IMG/VR virus record: IMGVR_UViG_3300022562_001351
Location: 1 to 45,986 of that record
Reading direction: 5' to 3' (one strand)
From: a virus
DNA length: 45,986 nucleotides
The notes below the pieces were generated by a model. The model worked only from the letters and a program-made list of their open reading frames with translations. It ran no database searches and was not told the origin of the DNA. The translations under genes and the position numbers were made by a program. Positions within the stretch are counted from its first letter, which is position 1, and every line of letters starts with the position of its first letter. Positions 6,006 to 15,304 of this stretch are shown one piece after another.

Positions 6006-8156
6006 ATGGCTTCACCGCCGCTGATCGAAGCCGGCGACATCTATGATGATGCGCTGGATGTTCACCCCGTTACCGCCAACCGCGAAATCGACCCCCTGAC
6101 CGAAAACGAGATCAAGGCCATCCTGTCGCGAGAGATCGACGACGCGCTGGGTGGACTCGGCTCGCAGATCTCCGCCGAACGGCGACTCGCCCTGCGGTAC
6201 TACTACGGCCGCGACTTCGGCAACGAAGTCGAAGGGCGCTCCAAGGTCATTCTCACCGACGTCGCCGACACGATCGAATGGATCATGCCGTCGCTCATGC
6301 GCATGTTCACGGGCGGTCGCTATGTCGTGCGCTACCTGCCACGCGGACCCGGCGACGAAGAGGCCGCCGATCAGGCCACCGAGTACGTCAACAAGGTCTT
6401 CATGGACGAGCAGCGCGGATTCCAGGTGCTGCACGATTGGTTCAAGGACGCGCTGCTGGAAAAGAACGGCGTTACGAAAGCCTATTTCGAAGAGCGCGTC
6501 GAACCGAAAGTGGAGACCTACCGTGGGCTCACGATGGAGGGCGCGACAGCTCTACTCCAAGACGGACGCCTGGAAGCCATCGGGTTCGAAGAGAAAGAAA
6601 AGACACTGGGCACGAATCCGGAAACGGGCCTGCCCAACGTGGTCAAGTTCTATGACCTCGTGGTTCGCCAGAAGATTCCGGTCGGGCAGATCAAGATCGA
6701 CATCGTGCCGCCCGAGGAATTCCTGATCGCTCGCCGCGCCATCGAACTCAACGACCGCATCGGGTTCTGTGCGCACCGCAAGAAAGTGACAGTTTCTGAT
6801 TTGATCGCGCTCGGTTACGACCGAGACCTCGTGGAAAATCTACCCTCGGACGAGATGCCCGAGTTCACGGAGGGGCGCACGGAACGGTTCTCGTACGATG
6901 AGACCTCGCCGCTTTCGACCTCTGAGCGCTCCGACCCGGCCAGCCGCGAAATCTGGATCACGGAATGCTACGTCCGGATCGACGAGGACGGCGACGGCTA
7001 CTCGGAGCTGCGCAAGATCACGGTGGTCGGAGAGTCGAACATCACGATCCTGGACGACGAAGAGATCAACTGGCAGCCCTTCTCGTCCATCACGCCGATC
7101 CCGATGCCGCACCGGTTCCACGGACTGTCGGTTGCGGACCAGACCGCCGATCTGCAGCTCATCCGCTCTACGCTCTTGCGCCAGATGCTGGACAATATGT
7201 ATCTGGTCAACAACGGTCGCTATGAGGTGGTGGAGGGGGCTGTGGAGATCGACGATCTCCTCACCAGCCGCCCAGGTGGTGTCGTTCGGGTCACCGCCCC
7301 AGGAATGGTGAATCCCCTCCCCACCCAGCCCTTCAATCAGGCGTCCTACACCCTGCTGGACTTTCTGGAAAATGTGCGGCAGATGCGAACCGGCGCGGGG
7401 ATGCACAACCAGGGCCTGGACGCTTCCACCTTCCGCAATCAGACCGCGACGGGCGTGTCCCAGGTCATGAGCGCCGCCTACGCCCGCGTGGAGATGATCG
7501 CCCGCATCTTCGCCGAAACGGGCGTCAAGGACCTGTTCAAGAAGTTGCTTCGGCTGATGATCGAATCGCCCGTCAAGGATCGGGTCATCAAGCTGCGCGG
7601 CCAGTGGATCGAAGTCGATCCGTCCACCTGGAACGCGGACATGGATGTCGAAGTCCAGGTCGGACTCGGCGTCGGTCAGGCCGGCGAGCGCATCGCGTAC
7701 CTGATGCAGATGCTCCAGGTGCAACAAGCCGCTGCGATGGCGGGCCTCGTCAATGTGGTTTCGCCGGACAACATCTATCAAGCCGGCGTAGAAATGGCCG
7801 AAGCGATGCAGCTCCCGAATCCCGAGCGCTTCTTCACCGATCCGCAGGGCAAGCCTCCGCCGCCGCCGCAACCCGACGGCAAGGATCAGGTCAAGATCAT
7901 GGAGACCAAGCGCCGATCCGACGACAACCAGAAGACGCTGGAGATGGAGGCGAACAAGCTGCAAGTCGCGATGGCTGAAAAGAAGGCGATGTCGGAATTC
8001 CGCGTGATGGAGCTGCAGGAACACATGAAACTGGAACGAGAGAAGATCGCCTCGCAGGAGAAGATCGCTCTCGCCCAGGTGAAGGCCAACGAACGGATCG
8101 CCGCCAAGCGCGACTCCGAAAAGAAGAAGGAGCCGAAGAAAAATGGCAACGATTGA
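6006..8156 (+). CDS. Portal protein (P22/SU10 type)
   Basis: 716 residues. The N-terminal part contains the signature of podovirus portals: AERRLALRYYYGRDF, then EGRSKVILTDVADTIEWIMPSL. The middle has the wing and stem regions, and from about 600 the C-terminus is a long Lys/Glu/Met/Gln helix, the barrel-like tail of P22-type portals. Twelve copies form the ring through which DNA enters and leaves the capsid. Position directly after terL and before scaffold and capsid supports the call. Confidence 0.93.
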   Translation: MASPPLIEAGDIYDDALDVHPVTANREIDPLTENEIKAILSREIDDALGGLGSQISAERRLALRYYYGRDFGNEVEGRSKVILTDVADTIEWIMPSLMRMFTGGRYVVRYLPRGPGDEEAADQATEYVNKVFMDEQRGFQVLHDWFKDALLEKNGVTKAYFEERVEPKVETYRGLTMEGATALLQDGRLEAIGFEEKEKTLGTNPETGLPNVVKFYDLVVRQKIPVGQIKIDIVPPEEFLIARRAIELNDRIGFCAHRKKVTVSDLIALGYDRDLVENLPSDEMPEFTEGRTERFSYDETSPLSTSERSDPASREIWITECYVRIDEDGDGYSELRKITVVGESNITILDDEEINWQPFSSITPIPMPHRFHGLSVADQTADLQLIRSTLLRQMLDNMYLVNNGRYEVVEGAVEIDDLLTSRPGGVVRVTAPGMVNPLPTQPFNQASYTLLDFLENVRQMRTGAGMHNQGLDASTFRNQTATGVSQVMSAAYARVEMIARIFAETGVKDLFKKLLRLMIESPVKDRVIKLRGQWIEVDPSTWNADMDVEVQVGLGVGQAGERIAYLMQMLQVQQAAAMAGLVNVVSPDNIYQAGVEMAEAMQLPNPERFFTDPQGKPPPPPQPDGKDQVKIMETKRRSDDNQKTLEMEANKLQVAMAEKKAMSEFRVMELQEHMKLEREKIASQEKIALAQVKANERIAAKRDSEKKKEPKKNGND

Positions 8157-8358
8157 GGACGTGAAACAATTCCTGGCGAAGAATGCGAGCAGTGATCCGC
8201 GCAACACGCTTCATCAGCTCAAAGCCATGGTGTTCGGACAGGTCGTCAAGGAAACGACACCGGCTACTGACGAGCCGGCGGAGGAAACTGAAGCTCCGGA
8301 AGAAACGACGGACGACCCACAGGCTCCGACACGAAGAAAAAGAATGCGCAGTCGGTAA
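8143..8358 (+). CDS. Small unknown protein after the portal
   Basis: 71 residues with a short helix at the start and an acidic, Thr/Pro-rich tail ending in RRKRMRSR. It overlaps the portal gene by 14 bp and is probably translationally coupled. No family is recognised. Confidence 0.6.
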   Translation: MATIEDVKQFLAKNASSDPRNTLHQLKAMVFGQVVKETTPATDEPAEETEAPEETTDDPQAPTRRKRMRSR

Positions 8359-8388
8359 GTAGAGACTCCCCCTTCCCCCAGAGGTCTC

Positions 8389-8700
8389 ATGGACGAAAAT
8401 CAAGAAATTCTGCGTGGTAAGCAAGCCCACCAGTTACTGGAAAATGAGCTGTTAAATGAGGCACTTAACTCACTAGAGCAGAAGTACGAGACTGCGTGGC
8501 GTAACTCCAAACTGAGTCAGGTAGAGCTTCGGGAAGAAGCCTTCCGAATGCTCGGTGCAGCCAGAGAACTCAGAAGCTACTTGACAAATCTGGTGAATAC
8601 GGGAAAGTTGGCGTCAACCGCGCAGGCGCAGCGCGTAGAGCAAGTGGACCGGGAACGAAGATTATCGGAGTGGGATGGCGGCCCCGACGGGCAACCCTGA
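8389..8700 (+). CDS. Conserved-looking head-cluster protein
   Basis: 103 residues, almost entirely helical. The pattern RGKQAHQLLENELLNEALNSLEQKYETAW...SQVELREEAFRM...L..LVNTGKLAS is one often seen in a small phage protein between portal and scaffold. Its biochemical role is not established. It overlaps the scaffold gene by 26 bp. Confidence 0.6.
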   Translation: MDENQEILRGKQAHQLLENELLNEALNSLEQKYETAWRNSKLSQVELREEAFRMLGAARELRSYLTNLVNTGKLASTAQAQRVEQVDRERRLSEWDGGPDGQP

Positions 8701-9757
8701 TCTTGATATTCTCCGTCGGTTAGAAGAAGCAATCACCGACGAACCGATCCCGCCCGCCATTCCTGAGGATGCTCAGGAAATCGAAATAAAAGTTCCTCCG
8801 CAAGACCGCGCACCCGCACAGAACGAACCGGACGATGAAGAGCCGCCCCCGATTGCCGCAAAGGCCGTCGAAGAGGGCGAAGCTGAGGCAACTCCGTCGG
8901 ATGCTGCAACAGCGGCCGAGCAGGGCGAGGACGAGGTCCACACCCTATCCGACCTCGCAAGACTCTTCGAAGTCGAAGAAGCGGAGCTACTGGAACACCT
9001 TTCGGTCGATTCTGAAAACGGTGAATCCGTTCCGCTCGGGAAGGTCATCGAAGCCTACAAGAAGGCACCGCAAGTCACCCGAGAGTACGAAGCCTTCAAG
9101 CAGAAAGAAGCCGAGATCACCCGCCAGTCGGCAGAGCTGAGATCCAAGACGGACGATGCGATCCGCGAGCTGGCCGTGCATACCCAAGCGCTCCTGGACA
9201 TGACCCAGGAAGAATTCAAGGACGTCAACTGGTCCCAGCTCAAAGCCGAGGACCCAAGCCAGTACGTCTACCTGAAGGAACGCCAACGCGAACGCGGAGA
9301 CATCATCCAGCGCTCCATCGAAAAGATGAAGGCGATCGAAAACGAACGCATCGAAACCTTTCAGAAGGAGCGGCAGGCCAACCGATCCCAGGAAGTCGCT
9401 CGCTTGCACCAGAAGATGCCCGACTGGACGAAGCCGGATGTCGCCAACGCGGCGATGCAGGAAACGGCCGCATTTCTATCCGAAGCTGGGTTCTCTCAGG
9501 AAGAGATCAACAGCATCGAAGATCATCGCTACCTGCTGGTAGCGTATGAAGCAGCACAGTACCGAAAGATCAAAAACCAAGCCCCCAAAAAGTTGGACAA
9601 GTTGCGCGGACTCCCGAAGCCAAAGGCTGTGCTTCGGTCGTCAGCCCGAAGAGATTCGGCGACTGACGCGCAACGAAACACGCAGAAGAAAATGGATCGC
9701 CTGAGACAAACGGGCGACGAAAGGGACGCTGCGCGTCTTTTTGAGGAGCTTTTGTAA
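8675..9757 (+). CDS. Scaffolding protein
   Basis: 360 residues. The first 100 are acidic and Pro/Glu-rich, followed by a short folded unit (LARLFEVEEAELLEHL) and then long charged helices to the end. There are no enzymatic motifs. Composition, helix content and position directly before the capsid gene are those of scaffolding proteins, which guide capsid assembly and leave before DNA enters. The stop overlaps the capsid start by 1 bp (TAATG). Confidence 0.8.
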   Translation: MAAPTGNPDLDILRRLEEAITDEPIPPAIPEDAQEIEIKVPPQDRAPAQNEPDDEEPPPIAAKAVEEGEAEATPSDAATAAEQGEDEVHTLSDLARLFEVEEAELLEHLSVDSENGESVPLGKVIEAYKKAPQVTREYEAFKQKEAEITRQSAELRSKTDDAIRELAVHTQALLDMTQEEFKDVNWSQLKAEDPSQYVYLKERQRERGDIIQRSIEKMKAIENERIETFQKERQANRSQEVARLHQKMPDWTKPDVANAAMQETAAFLSEAGFSQEEINSIEDHRYLLVAYEAAQYRKIKNQAPKKLDKLRGLPKPKAVLRSSARRDSATDAQRNTQKKMDRLRQTGDERDAARLFEELL

Positions 9758-10764
9758 TGGCAATCGTATCCGGAACCTACGTGACGTACGGCACTGCTGG
9801 CGCACAGGGCCAGCGCGAAGATCTATCGGACGTGATCTACAGCATTTCGCCGACCGAGACACCGTTCATGATGATGGTCGGTCGCGGCAAGGCCACGGCG
9901 ACCACGCACGAGTGGCAGATCGACGCACTCGCAGCGGCCGACACGAACAACGCCCAGATCGAAGGTGACGAGGCGGCATTCACCGTTCCGAACAACACGA
10001 CTCGGGTCAACAACTACACCCAGATCAGCCGGAAGACGGTCATCATCTCGGGCACCACGGAAGCCGTGGACAAGGCGGGTCGAAAGTCGGAACTCGCCTA
10101 TCAGCTCGCGAAGATGGCCAAAGAGCTGAAGCGGGACATGGAGTCGATTCTGATCGCCGGACGGACCACGGCTGCGGCCGCACCCAACGGCAAGAACATC
10201 GGTTCCGCAGGTACGGCAGCCCAACTAGGCCCGTACGAGACCTGGATGACGACAGGCTCCGGCCAGCCGTCGAATCTCGGGAGCGGCGGTGCGAATACGG
10301 CCGAAACGGACGACTACTCGCCCACCGACGCCGCACAGCGGACGGACGGCACGCAGCGTGCGTTCAAGGAAGCGGACCTCAAGGAAGTCATCCGCGAGTG
10401 CTGGACGCAGGGTGGTGATCCGACGGTCATCATGGTGGGTCCGTTCAACAAGCAGGCGGTTTCGGCCTTCTCGGGCAACACGACCCGGTTCGACCGATCC
10501 GAGGACATGCGGCTGGTGACGGCGATCGACGTGTACGTGAGCGACTACGGCGAGCACCGTGTCGTTCCGAACCGCTTCTCGCGGGATCGTTCGGCGCTGG
10601 TCATCACGCCTCGCATGTGGTCGGTGGACTACCTCCGTGGCTTCCGTCAGTTCCCGCTGGCGAAGACCGGTGACGCGGAGAAGCGCGAACTCCTGGCGGA
10701 GTACACGCTTCGCGCCAGCAATCCGTGGTCTTCGGGAATCGTCGCAGACCTGACAACCAGCTAG
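9757..10764 (+). CDS. Major capsid protein (SU10-like, HK97 fold)
   Basis: 335 residues. The N-terminal stretch QREDLSDVIYSISPTETPF, the THEWQIDAL turn, NNAQIEGDEA, and the later ELKRDMESIL helix match the SU10-type major capsid family (DUF5309-like), which has the HK97 fold. A Gly/Thr/Ser-rich segment follows around residues 160-190. No separate protease gene was found. A hairpin 10 bp downstream probably sets the 3' end of an abundant message. Confidence 0.92.
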   Translation: MAIVSGTYVTYGTAGAQGQREDLSDVIYSISPTETPFMMMVGRGKATATTHEWQIDALAAADTNNAQIEGDEAAFTVPNNTTRVNNYTQISRKTVIISGTTEAVDKAGRKSELAYQLAKMAKELKRDMESILIAGRTTAAAAPNGKNIGSAGTAAQLGPYETWMTTGSGQPSNLGSGGANTAETDDYSPTDAAQRTDGTQRAFKEADLKEVIRECWTQGGDPTVIMVGPFNKQAVSAFSGNTTRFDRSEDMRLVTAIDVYVSDYGEHRVVPNRFSRDRSALVITPRMWSVDYLRGFRQFPLAKTGDAEKRELLAEYTLRASNPWSSGIVADLTTS

Positions 10765-10774
10765 TCGTAGACAA

Positions 10775-10808
10775 GGGGGTCGGGGTTGAAGCCGACCCCG
10801 GCCCCCTT
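10775..10808 (+). terminator. Hairpin after the capsid gene
   Basis: GGGGTCGG 10776-10783 pairs with CCGACCCC 10792-10799, followed by GGCCCCCTTTC. The T-run is short, so this is likely a partial terminator or an mRNA-stabilising end that lets the capsid message outnumber the messages for the genes behind it. Confidence 0.6.
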
Positions 10809-10827
10809 TCTGCACGGAGGTTTCGAA

Positions 10828-11232
10828 ATGGCTTTCCAAGAACAACACGACCTTCGCGAGTACCACATCACGACGAGTCCACTAGCCGTGCATACCACCG
10901 GGACGATCGCGCACATTCCCATTCCTGCATCCGGTCAGGTCATTCGCGCCATCGCGGCGTGCGACACGGCTGGCGACAGCGATGAAAACATCACTTTCGA
11001 ACTTGGCGGAGTTGCGCTGACTTCGGGCGGAACGACCGCAACGATGGTTTGTCAGAATGCGGACGTTGTAGGTGACATCCAGACGATCGAATTCGATCCC
11101 AACGCGAAGACGAATCTGGCACTGGAACCCGCTGATGGGGATGCGATTGCGGCGGGCGGAACGCTGGAAATCATCAGTGGAGGCGCAGGTACGGCTGGAG
11201 CGTACATCTTCGTCATCACGATTCGGCCGTAG
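10828..11232 (+). CDS. Small capsid-linked protein, family A copy 1
   Basis: 134 residues, beta-rich, no signal or membrane segment. It shares a layout with the next gene: an N-terminal GTIAHIPIP(A)SGQVIRAIAACD, a central DVVGDIQTIEFDP, then DGDAIAAGGTLEI and a final YIFVITIRP. The start at 10828 has GGAGG upstream. Position directly after the capsid gene suggests a head decoration or vertex protein; that role is inferred. Confidence 0.65.
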   Translation: MAFQEQHDLREYHITTSPLAVHTTGTIAHIPIPASGQVIRAIAACDTAGDSDENITFELGGVALTSGGTTATMVCQNADVVGDIQTIEFDPNAKTNLALEPADGDAIAAGGTLEIISGGAGTAGAYIFVITIRP

Positions 11233-11241
11233 GGGGCCACC

Positions 11242-11649
11242 ATGGCGAAACAAGAAATTCGTAGCGCTGGGGAGTTCTACCTAACGGCTTTCCACGTTGA
11301 TTGCAGTACGGTGGGAACGGTCGCGCATCTTCCGTTTCCGGTGAGATGCAAGGTCAATCGCATCCTCGCTGTCTGCGAAGTGGCTCCAGCAGGAGCCAAT
11401 ACCTTGACAGCAAGGCTTCACGGGAACCGGAATCTCAAGAACAACGGGACCTCCGCATCGAAAACGCTGCAAGCTGGCGACATTGCCGGGGACATCACCG
11501 TCTTGGAATTCTCTCCAACGCACTCAGATAATTGCGCCTCTGCGGCAATCGACGGAGATGCGCTCGCCAGGGATTCGTGTTTGGAACTGCGCACGACGGG
11601 TGGCAACGCAGCGACTTATACCTTCTTGGTGGTCTGCCGGCCCGACTAG
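11242..11649 (+). CDS. Small capsid-linked protein, family A copy 2
   Basis: 135 residues, a clear paralogue of the preceding gene: GTVAHLPFPVRCKVNRILAVCE, DIAGDITVLEFSP, DGDALARDSCLEL and TFLVVCRPD line up with it in order. The copies have diverged at most other positions, so the duplication is old. Probable head decoration protein. Confidence 0.65.
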   Translation: MAKQEIRSAGEFYLTAFHVDCSTVGTVAHLPFPVRCKVNRILAVCEVAPAGANTLTARLHGNRNLKNNGTSASKTLQAGDIAGDITVLEFSPTHSDNCASAAIDGDALARDSCLELRTTGGNAATYTFLVVCRPD

Positions 11650-11657
11650 GAGGAGCG

Positions 11658-11996
11658 ATGGGGCAACAGAATTTCCCGGTACTGACGATCTCTCCGGATT
11701 CCGCGACCCAAGTTCTCAACGTGGCTGCAGCATCCAACGTGGCGATCCCTACGCTTGCCAATGGGGCCCTTCCGAAATACGTCTACATCTGCGCATACGG
11801 TGGAGCTGCGGGTGACGTGATCTTCGTGACACCGAAGACGTCGGCTGCCAATGGGGCGTCCGCAACTGGGTTCCCGCTTCCGGTACAGAGCAATTCCGGA
11901 GTCGTGTTTAACGTGGCCGGGTATAGCCACATTGGATACGCGAATACGGGTGGCGGTACTGCAGACTTCAGCATTGTCCCGCTGGAAGACTTCTGA
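11658..11996 (+). CDS. Small capsid-linked protein, family B copy 1
   Basis: 112 residues with NFPVLTISPDS at the start, LPKYVYICAYGGAAGDVIFVTP in the middle and VAGYSHIGYA...PLEDF at the end. The next two genes share all three blocks. AGGAGG precedes the ATG. Likely virion surface protein; see the tandem-array finding. Confidence 0.65.
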   Translation: MGQQNFPVLTISPDSATQVLNVAAASNVAIPTLANGALPKYVYICAYGGAAGDVIFVTPKTSAANGASATGFPLPVQSNSGVVFNVAGYSHIGYANTGGGTADFSIVPLEDF

Positions 11997-12337
11997 TGGC
12001 ACAAAACTTCCCTTACATCACGGTAGGGGTCAATAATTCACTCACCCAGGCAACGATCAACACTTCTGGAAGTGATGCGATCCCTACGATGACGAACGGG
12101 ACGAAGCCGAAATATCTGCATATCAAATGCTTTGCAGGGGATGCCGGGGATACCTACACCGTGAGCCCGAGACATGGAGCCGTAGCCGGTGATGACACAA
12201 AGGGGTTTCCGCTGAGTATGCGTGGAGTTTCAGAAGTAATCCTAAACGTGACTGGATACTCTCACATCGGGTGGGATTTTGTCACGGGATCAGTCGGAAA
12301 TGGACACTTGATGTATACGCCGCTAGAGGACTTCTGA
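11996..12337 (+). CDS. Small capsid-linked protein, family B copy 2
   Basis: 113 residues. It shares NFPYITV, KPKYLHIKCFAGDAGDTYTVSP and VTGYSHIGWD...PLEDF with its neighbours. It overlaps the preceding stop by 1 bp and the following start by 1 bp, so the three copies form one coupled unit. Confidence 0.65.
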   Translation: MAQNFPYITVGVNNSLTQATINTSGSDAIPTMTNGTKPKYLHIKCFAGDAGDTYTVSPRHGAVAGDDTKGFPLSMRGVSEVILNVTGYSHIGWDFVTGSVGNGHLMYTPLEDF

Positions 12338-12684
12338 TGCAGCGATATATCAACGAGCTTCGAAACTTCCCGGTCTTCAGCATCGACCCAGATCGTGGCT
12401 CCCAGCAGCTACTCGCGAACGCTGTAGGAACGCTCAACATTCCGACGACCGCAAGTGGTCTTCGGGCAAAGTACGTCTATATCTGTGTGTACGGTGGAAC
12501 GACTTCGAATCGAATCGAATTCACGCCGGGTGGAACTTCTGGGGCGGCTGGAGAAACCTACGTTCTCACTCCGCTTCGCGACTGTGCAGTGACGCTAAAT
12601 GTCACAGGGTACAGCCAGATTTCTTGGCGCGAAGTGGGTGACGGAACATCCAATTTCACGGTCTACCCGCTGTCGGACGATTGA
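12337..12684 (+). CDS. Small capsid-linked protein, family B copy 3
   Basis: 115 residues, the most diverged of the three: NFPVFSIDPD, RAKYVYICVYGGTTSNRIEFTPG and VTGYSQISWR...PLSDD. It has a nine-residue N-terminal extension before the shared block. ATG overlaps the preceding TGA by 1 bp. Confidence 0.65.
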   Translation: MQRYINELRNFPVFSIDPDRGSQQLLANAVGTLNIPTTASGLRAKYVYICVYGGTTSNRIEFTPGGTSGAAGETYVLTPLRDCAVTLNVTGYSQISWREVGDGTSNFTVYPLSDD

Positions 12685-12696
12685 TGGGGATTGACG

Positions 12697-13068
12697 ATGG
12701 GTCTAATGCGGGAAATTTCGCAAGGAGAGATCGGAATCTCCACCAAGATCGGAATCGACGAGGCTGAAGATAAGATCGTCATCTCCAGGTTTTCGGACGT
12801 AGAGCCGATCATCCAGCACAACAAAATCCTCATGAACGATGGGACGAACGGCTACGGGCCGACGCGAGAATGGCGTCGTGTCGCGTCGATCCCGAACGTC
12901 ATCTTGGAGAAGTGGCTGCTGGAAGAAGGCATCCGGTACTGGGACTCCGAGGACACGCACAAGATCGCCGCAAAACTGGACGACCCAGAATGGAAGTTTC
13001 TCCGAACCGCTCCCGGCAAGGTTTCCCGTAAGCCGGTCCGGACGTGGTACAAGGGGTCCACCGTATGA
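12697..13068 (+). CDS. Phage structural-cluster protein of unknown role
   Basis: 123 residues. The core contains QHNKILMNDG, then ASIPNVILEKWLLEEGI, a pattern found in a small protein between the capsid and adaptor genes of many podovirus-like genomes. The ATG at 12697 is preferred over an in-frame TTG at 12691 because GGGGA lies 6 bp upstream of it. A head-completion role is inferred from position. Confidence 0.6.
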   Translation: MGLMREISQGEIGISTKIGIDEAEDKIVISRFSDVEPIIQHNKILMNDGTNGYGPTREWRRVASIPNVILEKWLLEEGIRYWDSEDTHKIAAKLDDPEWKFLRTAPGKVSRKPVRTWYKGSTV

Positions 13069-13748
13069 GCCCGACACCGGCCGATGCAGGCGGGATGGAT
13101 ACCTACGAAAAGCTCGTGGAAATGGTGGCGAGCTATCTGGGACGAAACGACCTCAACGAGCGCATCCCGGACTTCATTCGCCTCACCGAAGCGGACCTCT
13201 CTCGGGGCCTGAACCTTCGCGCTCAGGAAGAGGTGAAGAAGGGCACGCTGGTCGCCGGCCAGGGCTATCTTGACCTTCCTGAAGACCTGCAAACGCCTCG
13301 TCTGCTCCGGGTGGATACAGATCCGATGAGGCTGGTGTCGATCGTTTCGATGGACAAGTTCGCGGGGATCAACGACAGCGCTGCTAGCCAGGGTGTCAAT
13401 TACCCGCTGGCCGCAACGATCGTTGGAGACAAGCTCTACCTCGCACCGGCACCGCAATCCGCCGACGACTACACCCTCTTCTACCTCGCGAGGCTGATGC
13501 CGCTCAGTTCCAAGAACAGCAGCAACCGGATTCTTCGGGACGCTCCCGATGCGCTGCTCTTCGGAGCCTTGATGCATTCCGCGCCGTACATCGGCGACGA
13601 CGAGCGGACGGTGCTGTGGGGAACGATGTACTCGCAGGCGAAGGAAGCCTATCGGCGACTGGAGTGGAGAGCCCGAACCAGCGGTGGCCCGCTGCGCATC
13701 CGCCCGGATTTCTCGGTGGACGATCGGCATACCGTTGGGGGTGGCTAA
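13065..13748 (+). CDS. Head-tail adaptor (SU10/P22 gp4 type)
   Basis: 227 residues. The N-terminal helices TYEKLVEMVASYLGRNDLNERIPDFIRLTEADLSRGL match the adaptor proteins that sit below the portal ring in P22 (gp4) and SU10. A beta domain follows (GYLDLPEDLQTPRLLRV), and the C-terminal helices probably bind the portal. ATGA overlap with the previous gene. Confidence 0.82.
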   Translation: MSPTPADAGGMDTYEKLVEMVASYLGRNDLNERIPDFIRLTEADLSRGLNLRAQEEVKKGTLVAGQGYLDLPEDLQTPRLLRVDTDPMRLVSIVSMDKFAGINDSAASQGVNYPLAATIVGDKLYLAPAPQSADDYTLFYLARLMPLSSKNSSNRILRDAPDALLFGALMHSAPYIGDDERTVLWGTMYSQAKEAYRRLEWRARTSGGPLRIRPDFSVDDRHTVGGG

Positions 13749-15304
13749 TGCTCAAGCGCATCCCCTTCGGGAAGTACGCGCCTGATCTTCCCCCGGTTGT
13801 CAACCAGCAGGGGCTCATCAAAGCCAAGAACGTCGTCCCGACCAACGGCGGCTACGGGCCGCTGAAGAGCCTCACGAATGTTTCCGGTGCCACGGCGCTT
13901 CCGGCCTATTGCCGAGGTGCCGTCGGCGGGATCGACATTGCCGGCGCACCGTACAACGTCGCTGGCACGCAATACGCGCTCTACGCCACCGACCTGGGTG
14001 GTGCTACCGACAAGTCCAGAGCCATTGGATATGACACCGGGCTGGATGGACGGTGGGAATTCGCACCATTCGGAGAGGTCCTTTTCGCGACCAACTTCAA
14101 CGATGACCTGCAGTACATCCACACGCATCACCTTGGGCTGACGACCGAGAAGTTTGCGAATGTGTCGGATCTCAGCATCGCCCAGGAGGTCCCGCGTGCC
14201 CGCCACATCGGCGTTGTGGACAACTTCCTGGTCCTTGGGAACATCTACGACCCCATCATCGGACATCAGCCGGGTGGCATTTCGTGGTCTGCGGTCAACA
14301 ACGGTCTCTCCTGGCCGGAGCGCGGAACCCCCGGAGCAGTGGCTGTGCAGTCGGACCGCCAAGTCTTGGAGGGCAATGGCGGCTGGGTGCAGGCCGTGGT
14401 GCCGGGATCGGAAGTCGGTGCGATCTTCCAAGAGCACGCCGTTTGGCGGATGGACTACGTCGGCGGGGACGTTGTTTTCGCTTTGCGTAGAGTGGAACCG
14501 AATCGCGGGCTTCTGATTCCCGGTCTCGCTGTGCCCGTTTCTCGCTGGGTGTTCTATCTCTCCGAGGACGGTTTCTACCTCTTCGATTACACCCAGAGCA
14601 AGCCGATCGGGAAGGATCTGGTCAACTCCACCTTCTTCGCCGACTACGACGCGGACTACCCGGACCGGGTCTCCGCGATTCGCGACCCGGACTCCACGCG
14701 GATCTACGTGCTCTATCCAGGCTCGGGCAATTCCGGCGGGACGCCCAACAAGCTCCTCATCTACGACTGGGCGTTGGACCAGTTCAGCCATGCGGAGATC
14801 GACGCCGAGTATCTGGCCTGGGCGCTGACTTCCGGAAATCACCTGGACTCGCCGGACACGGTCGCGGACCCGGACATTCTCGGCAACCTCACGGGCGGTG
14901 TGGACACGGACCCCCCCGGTGATGAGACCTTCGACCTGCGGCTCTCGCCGCCAGGAGCGCTGACGATTGGGGCCTACGATACATCGCACATCCTCTCCAG
15001 CTTCACGGGAGCGAACCTGACCGCGCTGCTGGAGACCGGGGACATCGAAGTCAATCCGGGGATGCGCTCCTTCGTCAGCGGCGTGCGGCCGATCGTCGAT
15101 TCGGCGGATGCGACGGTTCAGGTCGCGGCGACAAGCCGCAAGAACGAGAGCTTCACGTACCACCCGATCAGCAAGCAGGACGACGACGGCAAGTGCCCGA
15201 CGCGGGTGGACGGGCGCTACCACCGATTCCGGGTTGTCCTCCCCTCGTCCTTCACCAACGCGGTAGGGATCGACGTGGAATCGCGGGCCTCGGGGAAGAA
15301 ATGA
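13748..15304 (+). CDS. Tail nozzle / stabilisation protein
   Basis: 518 residues, beta-rich. It begins with FGKYAPDLPPVVNQQGLIKAKNVVPTNGGYGPL, a typical start of SU10 nozzle and P22 gp10-like proteins. The repeated blade-like strands (VDNFLVLGNIYD, WSAVNNGLSW, RWVFYLSEDGFYLFDY) point to a beta-propeller. It would close the tail tube below the adaptor and anchor fibres. TAATG overlap with the adaptor gene. Confidence 0.82.
   Translation: MLKRIPFGKYAPDLPPVVNQQGLIKAKNVVPTNGGYGPLKSLTNVSGATALPAYCRGAVGGIDIAGAPYNVAGTQYALYATDLGGATDKSRAIGYDTGLDGRWEFAPFGEVLFATNFNDDLQYIHTHHLGLTTEKFANVSDLSIAQEVPRARHIGVVDNFLVLGNIYDPIIGHQPGGISWSAVNNGLSWPERGTPGAVAVQSDRQVLEGNGGWVQAVVPGSEVGAIFQEHAVWRMDYVGGDVVFALRRVEPNRGLLIPGLAVPVSRWVFYLSEDGFYLFDYTQSKPIGKDLVNSTFFADYDADYPDRVSAIRDPDSTRIYVLYPGSGNSGGTPNKLLIYDWALDQFSHAEIDAEYLAWALTSGNHLDSPDTVADPDILGNLTGGVDTDPPGDETFDLRLSPPGALTIGAYDTSHILSSFTGANLTALLETGDIEVNPGMRSFVSGVRPIVDSADATVQVAATSRKNESFTYHPISKQDDDGKCPTRVDGRYHRFRVVLPSSFTNAVGIDVESRASGKK

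Noticed and set aside
6840-8207. Long antisense open frame (455 codons) opposite the portal gene
   Set aside because: Composition is that of a mirrored high-GC gene (Leu/His/Asp/Val-rich), no ribosome site, and the plus strand encodes a clear portal.
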